This document shows positions 1 through 11,200 of a stretch of DNA of 64,000 nt, piece by piece (within the stretch, counting starts at the first letter, position 1; every line of letters starts with the position of its first letter). The translations under genes were made by a program, and so were the position numbers. Source of the DNA: Lepus europaeus (lineage: Eukaryota > Chordata > Mammalia > Lagomorpha > Leporidae); contig NC_084831.1 in the NCBI RefSeq assembly GCF_033115175.1, forward strand, positions 77,943,502 through 78,007,501, given 5' to 3'. A model generated the notes under the pieces. The model was not told where the DNA came from, ran no database searches, and saw nothing but the letters and a program-made list of their open reading frames with translations.

Positions 1-330
1 ACACATATATACACACAATGCAATTATATTCAGCCATAAAAAGAGTGGAATTCTGTAATTTGCAGCAACATGGATGGAAGTGGAGGACATTATGCACAGG
101 AAGACAGCTATGGTTGGAGGGAATTAGTTGAATATTTCAAAGTTGTTGATGGTGGAGGCTGTGGGGTGGGGTTTGAATGTTCCCAATATGGGGAAATGAT
201 GTATTCCTGGGGTAATGGATGTTTTTATTGCTCTGGGCTAAGCATTACACATTGTGTACATGTGTTCAGATGCCACTCTGTACCACATAAACATGTACTA
301 TTAACATTAAAATAAAATTTAACTCCCCAC
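1..330 (+). mobile_element. L1 3' end fragment (end of ORF2 plus 3' UTR)
   Basis: The left end reads like the degenerate terminal part of L1 ORF2 (CAGCCATAAAAAGAGTGGAA, then an ATGGATGGAAGTGGAGGACA-type line), followed by 3' UTR and an A-rich end near 320. It continues to the left of the window. Confidence 0.75.
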
Positions 331-397
331 CAACCCCCCAAAAATAGTTTTTCTCATCCTTCATCTTTGCAAAAAATACAATATTTATCTTTGTCTT

Positions 398-714
398 TTA
401 AAGATTTATTTATTCAGTTGAAAGGCATAGTGAAAGAGACCGAGAAAGAAAAACATTCCGTTTACTGCTTCACTTTCCGAATGGCCACAACAACTGGGGT
501 AGGGACATGCTGAAGCCAGAAGGCAAGAAATCCATCCTGGTCTTCCAAGCCAGTGGCAAGGGCCCAAGTACTTGAGCCATCATACAATGCCTTCACAGGT
601 GCATTAGCAGGGAGCTGACTGAAGCAGAGCAGCCAGTACTGGAATTGGCACTCTAATATAGGATGCCAGCATTGCAAGTAGTGACTTAATCAGTTTTTCC
701 ACATGCCAGCCGCC
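398..714 (-). mobile_element. C-SINE (lagomorph tRNA-derived SINE)
   Basis: Antisense copy. It begins with AAGATTTATTTATT and a purine-rich tract and ends in the reverse of the tRNA-like head near GCCAGCCGCC. Diverged. Confidence 0.88.
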
Positions 715-959
715 AAATATTGATCTATCAACATTCAAATTGATTGTTTCCTTCCTCAAAGTTCTTTGCCTTCCCACTTCCTCTGCTGGAAGTAATCTGG
801 TTTTGCTTTTTTAAATATGCAAAATATGGTATTTAAAACAGTCATTTTTTAGATTTTATCTTCAGCATTACACTGAATAGCCTTTAAGGACAGGATCCAT
901 ATGCAATTCTTTTTATAGTTTTACATAGAGAAAAACATCTATAAATACTACTGAAAATA

Positions 960-2165
960 AACTATTTTAAGGTTTTTCCCTAGAAGTTGACCTAACCAAA
1001 AAGAGGAGAGAGAAGACCCAAACTAATATAATTAGGTTAAAGAGAAAATGTAACAACAGACACCACATAAATAAAAAGAGTCAGCAGAAATTATTACAAA
1101 GATATGTATGCCAACAAACTGGGAAACCTAGAAGAAATAGATAGATTTCTGGACACATACAACCTACCTAAATTGAGGCATGAAGACACAGAAACCTAAA
1201 CAGACCCATAACCAAGACTGAGATTGAATCAGTAATAAAGACCCTCCCAACAAATAAAAGCCCAAGACCTGATGGCTTTGCTGTTGAATTCTACCAGACA
1301 TTTAAAGAAGAACTAACTAATTTTTCTCAAGTTATTCAAAACAATTGAAAGGGAGGGTCTCCTCCCAAATTCTTTCTATGAAGCCAGCATCACCTTAATC
1401 CCTAAACCTGAAAAAGATGCAACTGAGAAAGAGAACTACAGACCAATTTCCCTGATGAACTTGGATGCAAAAATACTCAACAAAATTCTAGCCAATCGAA
1501 TTCAACAACACATCAGAAAGATCATGTACCCAGACCAAGTGGGATTGATCCCTGGTATGTAAGGATGGTTCATATTTGCAAATCAACCAATGTGATTTAG
1601 CACATCAACAAACTGAACCACAAAAACCATATGATTAAATCAATAGATGCAGATCGAGCATCTGATAAAATACCATACCCTCTCATTATGAAAACTCTAA
1701 GCAAATTGGGTATTGAAGGAACATTCCTCAACACAATCAAGGCAATATATAACAAACCCATGACCAGCATCTTATTGAATGGGGGAAAAGTTGGAAGCAT
1801 TCCCACTGAGATCTGGAACCAGACAAGGATGCCCACTCTCACCATTGCCTTTCAATATAGTCCTGGAAATTTTAGCCAGAGCCATTAGGCAAGAAAAAGA
1901 AATCAAAGGATAGAAATTGGGAAGGAGGAAGTAAAATTATCCCTATTTTCAGATGACATGAATCTATATATAGAGCATGCAAAAGACTCCACTAAAAGAC
2001 TATTAGAACTCTATAAAAGAGTTTGGTAAAACAGCAGGATATAAAATCAATACACAAAACTCAAGAGCCATTGAATACACAGATAATGCCATAGCTGAGA
2101 AAGAACTTCTAAGAGCAATCTCATTCAGAATAGCTACCAGAATATCAAGTACCTTGGAATCAAAG
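960..2165 (+). mobile_element. L1 ORF2 fragment (reverse transcriptase region), broken
   Basis: Plus-strand remains of L1 ORF2. The RT-domain line [19 protein letters not shown] (around 1437-1494) is followed by a stop, then SIDADRASDKIPYPLIMKTL and further RT sequence, ending with a KYLGIK-like block at about 2140-2165. Several stops and frameshifts; not functional. Confidence 0.85.
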
Positions 2166-3845
2166 TTTTGGTCTTTAATGCATTTTGAGTTGATTTTTTC
2201 ATATGGTGAGAGAGGGATCTAGTTTTAATCTTCTGCTTATGGATATCCAGTTTTCCCAGCACCATTTATTGGGAAACTTTCCTTTCTCCAATGTATGTAC
2301 TTTCTGATGTTGTCAAAAATAAATTAATTCTAAATGTGTGGATTTAAATGTTTACTTATTATTTATTTTTTTTTTATTTCTGGGTATTTCTTTCCATTGG
2401 TGTATGTATCTGCTTTATGCTGATACTATGCTGTTTTTGTTACTGTAGTTTTGTAGTATATTTTGAAGTCAGTTATTGCATTGCACCCTAGCTTTGTTCT
2501 TTTTGCTAAGGATTACTTTGGCTATGCAAAGTCTTTTGTGGTTCCATATGAATTTTATGATTTTTCTGTTTCTATGATGGGTGCCACTTTGATAGGAATT
2601 GCATAAATTTGTAAATTGCTTTGGGGAGTATTGACATTTTAAGAATATTAATTCTTCCAATCCACTCATTTTTCATGTGTTCTCTATACTTTCTTTCATC
2701 AGTGTCTTGTAATTTTCATTGTAGAGATAGATCATTCACTTCCTTGGTTAAATATAGTCTTAGATTTTTGTTGTTGGTATTGTGAATGGAATTGTCCTCT
2801 TGATTTCTTTTTTTTAGCAATTTCCTTATTGATGATTTTAAAAACTACTGATTTCGTATGCTGCTTTTATATCCTGCACCCTTATTGAATTAGTTTATCG
2901 GTTCTAACAGTTTTTTGGTGGAGTCTTTTGATCTTTCTGTATATAAAATCATGTCAGCTGCAAACAGGGATAATTCAGCCTACACCTTTCTGATTTGGAT
3001 GCCCTCATATTTCTTCCTCTTGTCTAATTTCTAAGGCTGAGATTTCCAATACTACATTGAGTGAAAATGGACATCCTTGTCTTGTTAACTGATGTTAAAG
3101 AAAATGACTTCAGTTTTTTTCTCATTCTCTATGACATAAGCTATGAATTTGTCATCAATAGCCCTTATTGTATTGGGATACATTCCTTCTGTACCTAATT
3201 TCTTGAGGGTTTTTACCACGAAGGGATATTGACTTTTATTGATGTTTTTCTATACCTATTGATATATCATCTGACTTTTATCCTTCATTTTGTTGATATT
3301 TTTATATGATGATATTTATACATATTTTTATATAATGATATTTTACATATTGATTTGCATTTGTTGGAGTGCAAGGCATCCATGGTATAAATCCCACTTG
3401 TTGGTAATATATAATCTTTTGAATGTGCTATAGGATTCAATTTACTAGCATTTTATTGCATTTATTTTATTGCATAGATGCAAATTTCATCAGGGACGTT
3501 AGTCTAGTTTTTTGTTGTTGAGCCCTTGTCTTGTTTTGATATCAGGATAGTGCTGGCCTCACACAGTTTGGAAGAGTGCCCACGCTTTTAGTATTTTGGA
3601 ATAATTTGAGAAGCGTTGATGTGAGCTCTTATTTAAAAGTTTGGTAAAATTCAGCTGGTCATGGGCTTCCCATTGTTGAGAGACTTTTGATTACTAATTT
3701 AGTTTCATTGCTTGTTACTGGCTATTCAGGTTTTCTCTGCCCTCAGGGTTTAATTTTGGTAGGTTATATGTTCTCTGAAATTTATCCATCTCTTCTAGAT
3801 CTTCTAATTTGTTGGTATATAGCTGTTCATGGGAAAAATTTTCTG
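2166..3845 (-). mobile_element. L1 ORF2 fragment in antisense
   Basis: On the minus strand this reads through the same RT region (near 3560) to the post-RT part of ORF2 (near 2470-2670, MSGLEELIFLKCQYSPKQF and AKVILSKKNKA). It abuts the plus-strand L1 fragment at about 2165 without an intervening poly-A. Multiple stops. Confidence 0.85.
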
Positions 3846-3864
3846 AGCAGCAAAAATAGAATGA

Positions 3865-4090
3865 GCAGGGCTAGTGCTATTGTGCAGCAAGTTAAGCCGC
3901 CATGTGCATCTGCAGTGCTGGCATCCCATCTTGGTGCCAGTTTGAGTCCTAGCTGCTCCACCTCTGATCCAGATCCCTGCTAATGTGCCTGGGAAAGCAG
4001 TGGAACACAGCCCAAGTCCTTTTGCCCTGCACTCATGTGCGAGACCTGGATGAAGCCCCTGGCTCCTGGCTTCAGCCTGTCCCAGCCCAA
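3865..4090 (+). mobile_element. C-SINE
   Basis: Sense copy from the GCAGGGCTAGTGC head to CCTGTCCCAGCCCAA. It is cut short where the next, antisense SINE begins with a T tract. Confidence 0.85.
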
Positions 4091-4190
4091 TTTTTTTTTT
4101 TTTTTTTGGACAGGCAGAGTTAGACAGTGAGAGAGAGAGAGACAGAGAGAAAGGTCTTCCTTCCATTGGTTCACCCCCCAAAATGGAAGG
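4091..4190 (-). mobile_element. C-SINE, truncated tail part
   Basis: T tract, then GGACAGGCAGAGTTAGACAG and AAAGGTCTTCCTTCCATTGG: the antisense tail half of a young C-SINE. It joins directly to an L1 3' end at about 4185. Confidence 0.8.
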
Positions 4191-4325
4191 GGAGAGGGAG
4201 CGGGAAAGGGGAGGGTTGCGGGTGGGAGGGAAGTTATGGGGGGGAAGCCATTGTAATCCATAAGCTGTACTTTGGAAATTTATATTCATTAAATAAAAGT
4301 TAAAGAATAAATAAATAAATAACAA
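4180..4325 (+). mobile_element. L1 3'-terminal fragment, copy 1 of 6
   Basis: G-rich block, then AAGCTGTACTTTGGAAATTT and TATTCATTAAATAAAAGTT with an A-rich tail. The same 3' end recurs near 7584, 18795, 27312, 38432 and 61074. The family assignment (lagomorph L1 3' UTR) rests on the poly-A tails and target-site duplications. Confidence 0.75.
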
Positions 4326-4349
4326 ATGAACTTCATGAGATTAATGGGT

Positions 4350-4600
4350 AGGAAATAAAGTTTACAAGGTTGAACCCTAGAGTCAGATCACCTGTCTTGG
4401 AATCTCAGTGTGAAAACTCTCTGGGTAAATAATCTGAGGTAAGTAGTTGTCTTTGCCTCATTCTCCTTGTTTGTAAACTGTAGTTGATATTAGTACTGAT
4501 GGCATGAAGTTATAAGACTTAGCTGATACATGTGAAATACTTAAAATAGTGCCGGGCACATAGTGGATCCATGCAAGTGTTATCTGTAATGATTACTAGT
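4350..4600 (-). repeat. MIR-like ancient SINE, antisense
   Basis: Contains degenerate MIR core elements in reverse: a CTCATTCTCCTTGTTTGTAAA-type line and AATAGTGCCGGGCACATAGT. Old and unremarkable. Confidence 0.6.
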
Positions 4601-4768
4601 AGAAGACATAGAATTTCTATTATGTTGATGCAGTGAATCTAGCCATAGTTCTAAGCTTTTAAATTTGATTTATATGGCACAAAAATGTGCCTACTGCAAA
4701 AAAGTGGAGGTAAAAATTGGGAAAATGTTACCAAAGTTTTAATTTTTTTCTCACTTATTTATTTCTAG

Positions 4769-4822
4769 GTAAAGGAAAAACAAGAATCAGAACTGAAACT
4801 CAAATCTTTTGCTCCTCCATAT
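4769..4822 (+). CDS. SPATA1: SPATA1 coding exon, begins [13 protein letters not shown]
   Basis: Acceptor TTTCTAG precedes 4769 and donor GTATGT follows 4822. The 54 nt encode 18 residues ([18 protein letters not shown]) in phase 0 on both sides. This is the first exon of the gene inside the window. Confidence 0.93.
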
Positions 4823-7800
4823 GTATGTAATCTGACATTGTAAACTTATGCTAAGTTTTAAATGCAAACTATTTTTTTATTTTAAAACTAATTTTTAAAA
4901 TTTCCTGTGTGTTTTAGGCTCTTCAACCAGAATTATATTTGCTTCCTGTAATGGACCATTTAGGAAATGTATATTCAGCGTCAACAGTTACTTTAGATGG
5001 GCAGCAGAGTTATAATGATGTTGCTGAGGTTGATGGAACAGTTCACAGACCAGTTAGTGTAACTTTGTCAGAAGAAGAATCTGGAAGAGACCCCAGTTTA
5101 TTAGAAAACATTCTGAAAGAACTTCTTAACAAGAATCAGCAAGAAGGTGAATTTTACTAGTATAAGGAAAGATTATTATAACACATTTTACCGTGAAGTC
5201 TGTGAGGAAGTTCTGGGCAAACCCAGAGTATAGGCAGGAGAAAAGAAAAGCTACAGTTCCATTTAGAGGTTTTTAAAAATAAACTTTTCCAGGTAATATA
5301 AAAAAACAATTTAAATACTTAAAATAGAAACAAAATCAAAATAGTTATAGCACTTTATCACCTTTACTTATTTTATAATAAAAAAGTTTCAGTTAAAATT
5401 AAGGGTACAGAAGAAGAGAAAGGAAGTGTTTACCACATAAAACTCTGGTATTATTCAGAGGCCAGGGAATTATATAGAAGAAAATGGAGTTAAACCAAGG
5501 AAAAACAACTTTAGTGTTGGGAGATGTGTGTATTAAATTTTTATCTGATTATAAATCAGCTTATCAATTTAGTATTAGTTTTATTCTTAAAAATAGGTAA
5601 TTAAAATTATATCAAAATTAAATTGATAAATATATAAAAAGATGTGACTCTCTAAGAACCAGTAAAAATCAGTTGAACTTTTAAATCATTACATAAGGAA
5701 ATAAACTGAGGAAAAACAGATATGTAATTATACTTCAAAAAGTTAATAGAAAGATACGCTTAAAAGATAAATTTGTTTTGGTGCCAAAAAATTTGAACTC
5801 CCTGCAAAATTTTTTTAAGTTAGGCATTTTCCATATACTTTTTAAAGATTTTCATAACACTTTAAACATCTATAAATGAAATGAACCCACTCAAAACTAA
5901 TGACAGTGTCTGTTATAGCTGTCAAATATGCTAGTTCATAACTAGATATGTTTCTCACATTCTACATCTAGGCTATTCCCAATGATTTTCCAAACTTAGC
6001 ACTGTCTTTAATCGTAGGCACATTAATATTCACTACTTTTTACTTAACACCACTGAGATGCTCAGCAAATCTTCACCTTCTTTGTCTTGACATTATTCTG
6101 TTTTCCAGTCATGATAGTCACATGAAGGGTAAATGGGGATGGGAGAAAAAACACCTGGGAAACAAAATTGCAGAGTGGAATCTCAATATACCTGAAAAGT
6201 ATTAGGTCAAGTGGCTAATGAAATGAGTAGTTGCCCTAAATAAAGTAGCGAGTAGTGTCATATTTCACATGCTGGGCTATTGGCCAAATCCCTGAACTAT
6301 ACTGTTTGCATGAAAACTCTGTCTAAAGAAAAAACAAGCAAACAAAAAACACACACAACTTTGGCAGAGTTTTAAACTCTGTGAGTTCCATGAAAATGTA
6401 GTTTTAAAATAAAACTAATTTCTTGGTTCTTACTCAAAAAAAAAAAAAAAAAACAAAAAACAAAAAACAAAAAAAAAAACCCTCTTTAAATGGGAAACTA
6501 CTATACTCTCATTAGTAAGTATAAATTATAGTTCTACTTTAAACTCAATGAATATAAGGAAAAAAATAAAGATTAACAATAATTCCACCACCCAGAAACA
6601 GCTTCTATTAGTATTTTGATATATATCCTTCGGGTTATTCTTTTTCAGTTCTTATATGTAATATGTGTTTTTCAGTTATTCAAAAATAAGAGCTCACACA
6701 AACTCTTTTAAAAGGGCTTTTATTTTGTGGCCAGCATTGTAGCATAGCAGCTAAGCTGCCACCTGTGATGCTGGCATCTCATATGGGCACTGGTTTGTGT
6801 CCCAGATGCTACACTTCTGATCCAGCTCCTTGCTAATGGCATGGGTAAAGCAGCAGAAGATGTACCAGGTGTTTGGACCCCTGCCAACATATGGGAGACC
6901 CAGAAGAAGCTCCTGGCCTGGCCCAGCTCTGGCCATTGCAGCCATCTGGGAAGTGAACCAGTGGATAGAAGATCTCTCTTTCTCGGTCCTTCCCTCTCTC
7001 TTTGCATCTCTGATTTAAAATAAAAATAAATAAATCTTTTTTTAAAAAAAATTCTTTTATTTTGGGGCCAACATGTGGCACAGTGGATTAAGCTGTCACC
7101 TGTGATGCCAGCATCCTATATGAGTGCTGGTTCGAGTTGTGCCTGCTACACTTCTGTACTACCTCCTGCTAATGTGCCTGGGAAAGCAGCAGAAGATGGC
7201 ATAAGTATCAGGCCCAGATGGAGTTTCAGGCTCCTGATTTTGGCCTCCCCCAGCTCTGGCTTTTGTGAACATTTGGGGGTGAATCAGAGGATGGAAGATG
7301 TTTCTCTCTGCCTCTGTTTTTTTTTTTTCCCATAACTCTGCCTTTCAAATAGATAAATAGATCTTTAAAAAGAGAGAGAGAAATTACCCTTTTAAAAAAC
7401 TACATCACAGATACTTCATATCAATAAATACAGGTTTCATCATTATAGAATTCCTTTATGTCATTTTGCTATTATGAATAGTGCTAAGATGCAGCTTCAT
7501 TAATTTGCCCTATTTTTTAGAAGTTTAATTGCAGCTTAAAAGGTAGTATAGTTTTGTTACCTATTCTTCTTGGAAGACTTTCTCTTTTTTTCCCAGATTT
7601 TTTTTTTAACTTTTATTTAATAAATATAAATTTCCAAACTACAGCTTATGGATTACAATGGCTTCCCCCCCCCATAACTTCCCTCCCACCCACAACCCTC
7701 CCCGCTCCCACTCCCTCTCTCTTTCCATTCACTTCAAGATTCATTTTCAAATCTCTTTATATACAGAAGATCAATTTAGTACATATTAAGTAAAGGTTTC

Positions 7801-8192
7801 AACAGTTTGCACCCACATAGAAACACAAAGTGTAAAATACTGTTTGAGTACTAGTTATAGCATTAATTCACATTGTACAACACATTAAGGACTGAGATCC
7901 TACATGAGGAGTAAGTGCACAGTGACTCCTGTTGTTTGTTGACTTAACAGATTGACACTCTTGTTTATGGCATCAGTAATCACCCTAGGCTCTTATCATG
8001 AGTTGCCAAGGCTATGGAAGCCTTTTGAGTTCGCTGATTCCGATCTTATTTAGACAAGGTCATAGTCAAAGTGGAAGTTCTCTCCTCCCTTCAGAGAAAG
8101 GTACCTCCTTCTTTGATTGCCCGTTCGCCCATTCCTTCCACTGGGATCTCACTCACAGAGATCTTTCATTTAGGTTGGTGTGTTTTTTTCGT

Positions 8193-8230
<38 letters not shown>

Positions 8231-11200
8231 CAGAGTATCTTGGCTTTCCATGCCTAAAATACTCTCATGGGCTCTTCAGCCAGATCCTAATGCCTTAAGG
8301 ACTGATTCTGAGGCCAGAGTGCTGTTTAGAACATCTGCCATTCTAGGAGTCTGCTGTGTATGCCGCTTCCCATGTTGGATCGTTCTTTCCTTCTTAATTC
8401 TATCAGTTAGTATTAGCAGACACTAGTCTTGTTTATGTGATCTCTTTGACTCTTAGACCTATAATTATGATCCATTGTGAACTGAAATTGATCACTTGGG
8501 ACTAGTGAGATGGCATTGGTACATACCACCTTGATGGGATTGAATTGGAATCCCCTGGCATAGAGTTTCTAACTCTACCTTCTGAGGCAAGTCAGCTTGA
8601 GCATGTCCCAAATTGTACATCTCCTCCCTCTCTTATTCCCACTCTTATATTTAACAGGGATCACTTTTCAGTTAAATTTAAACACCTAAGAATAATTGTG
8701 TGTTAATTACAGAGTTCAACCAATAGTATTAAGTAGGACAAAAAAATACTAAAAGGGATAGATAAAGTATTAAGTTGTTCATCAACAGTCAGGACAAGGG
8801 CTGGTCAAGTCACTGTTTCTCATAGTGTTCATTTCACTAGAAGACTTTCTAACCTCATTTTTTTCCCTGGTCACATTCTTCTCCTTCCCCAATAAGGATA
8901 ACTAATTTGTTACTTTCTGTGAAAATTGTTTTCTTGTTTTTCTTTATACTTTTACATCCCTCCTTTATATCACTTAAAAATATGGCTTTGTTTTGTTTTA
9001 AATGTCATATATTTATAGATAGATGGATAGGTAGATAGATATAAGATGTATTGCATTCATCAGTGTTGTCACATGTAGTACTACTTTAATTGCATTTTAT
9101 ACCATGCCATGGTAATCCATTTACCTAGTCTAATACTGACATTTGGTTTGTTTGCAGTTTGAAGCTGTTACACATATTCTATAATACACATTTTTATACC
9201 TGAGTCCTAAATGTATGTGTGCAAGAGAACTGTTATTGTGTTCACATGTTTGACTTTACTAAACAATGTCCATGTGTCTATGTGTTTCCAAAGTAGTTTA
9301 CCAACTGCAATGTCTAATGCAAAGTTCCTACTGAACCAAAACTTGCTATTATATCAGAAAATCTCCTATTTCTCTGCTAAACATTCTGGATAGTTTCTCC
9401 ACATTTTCTTCCAAAGGTATCTTATTGCCTCTTGTGTTGTGTTTAATCTGTTAAATCTTTTCATTGAATTTTTAATTCCAAATATTTCATTCGTTTTCTA
9501 AAGTTTTGCTTTTGTTGAGCACTTTTTTGTATATTTAATGGATTTGCCTTCATGAAATAGTCATTCAAGTATTAAATTTTCTGTTCTTTTAAAATGCTGA
9601 TTCATTACATTTATCATATATAAAAGTTCACTGCTGTTAAAATGAACCAGTATTTTAAAATATGATGAATCAATATTTTTAAATGTTTATATAATGAATT
9701 GGTATTTTAGAAGATTTTTTTTGTGTGTCTATTTGTAATTCGTTCTAGGTTTCAATTTGTGACTTCTTTCCCTTTTTACTCTATGATTCTTTTGGTGAGA
9801 CAATACTTGATTTTGTCAACATGCTCTATCAATTACTGAGAGAGGAGTGTGATATCTGCAAATATCTATGTTTGCTTTACAAATTTTGAAGCTCTGTTTT
9901 TGGTGCACACATATTTATAATTATTGTATCCTGATAACTTTATCCCTATGTTATGTAATATTTCTCTTACCTCTGATAATAGTCTTCACTTTGAAGTTTA
10001 CTTAGTCTAGTATTAATAAAGGTGCTTTAGCTTTCTTTTTTTAAGATTGATTTATTTGAAAGAGCAACAGAGAAAGAGAGAGAGTCTCATCCCAATGGTT
10101 CACTCCCTAAGTGGCCACAACAGCTGGGTCTGAACCAAGTCAAAGCCAAGAACCAGGAACTGCATTCCTGTCTCTCACAGGGGTGTTTTGGCCCTACATA
10201 CTTGGATCATCTCTGGCTGCCTTCCCAGGCTCATTAGAAGGAAGCTGTATAGGAAGCAGAGTAGCCAGGACTTGACTTGGCACTCTGATACTGGAAGCCA
10301 GCATTGTAAGCAGCAGCTTAACCTGTTGTGCCACAAGAAAAATGAATTTATTTGCAAATATTTCATTAGTCTATTTTAACAGATCATTCCTTCATATTTC
10401 TTCCTATTTATTCTGCCTATTCAATCCTAACTTTACAGTATTCATTTTCCTATCATATTTGAGTCATCTTCCTCTTTGGAAAATTATGACTGGTGAGATA
10501 TGCAAGGTTTATGTCTTGTAAATACATTAAAGAAGGACAAAACTACAATTTGAGCATCCCTAATCCATGCAAACATCCCCAAATCCAAAAAACTGCCAAA
10601 TCTGAAACACTTGTAGTCCCAGAATTTTAGATAAGGGGTAATCAACCTGCAATGCTTTCTCCATTTTTACCAATTTAAATGAATATCCCATCCATTAATT
10701 ATCTGCTGTTCTTTCCCACAGGCCTGTGCAACATATCTCTTCATTTATGACACACCTCAACTTTAACATGTTAAAATTTTTATTCTAATTTTATTTGAAA
10801 GAGAGAGAAATCTTCCATCTGCTGGTTCATTCTCTAAATGCCCACAACAGGCCAAAGCTGGGACCCTGGAAATCAGTCTGGGTTGCCCACGTGGATGGCA
10901 GAAATCCAAGTACTTGAACCCCACCTGCTGCCTCCTAGGGTACACATTAGCAGAAAGCTGGAATGGAGAGGGATGTCAAGAATTGGACCTAGGCAGTCTG
11001 ATAGGGAATGCTGGCATCCCAGGCACTGTCTTAATCATTGTGCTAAATATCCACCATGAACTTTAACACATGTAGTGTTTGACTCCATCATTACCTCCAA
11101 CCAGTAGACCTTCTTGACTTTTTTTTTTGTTTTATTATTCCTTTAAGATTTATTTTTTTAAGGATTTATTATTTATTTGAAAGTCAGAGTTACAGAGGGA

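Noticed and set aside
1631..1888. 85-codon frame with reverse transcriptase character as an active L1 gene
   Set aside because: It is a small piece of a stop-riddled L1 ORF2; there is no intact ORF2 or ORF1 anywhere in the window.
3804..4325. 173-codon open frame on the minus strand
   Set aside because: Lies entirely across two C-SINEs and an L1 3' end; such frames recur at nearly every SINE in the window.
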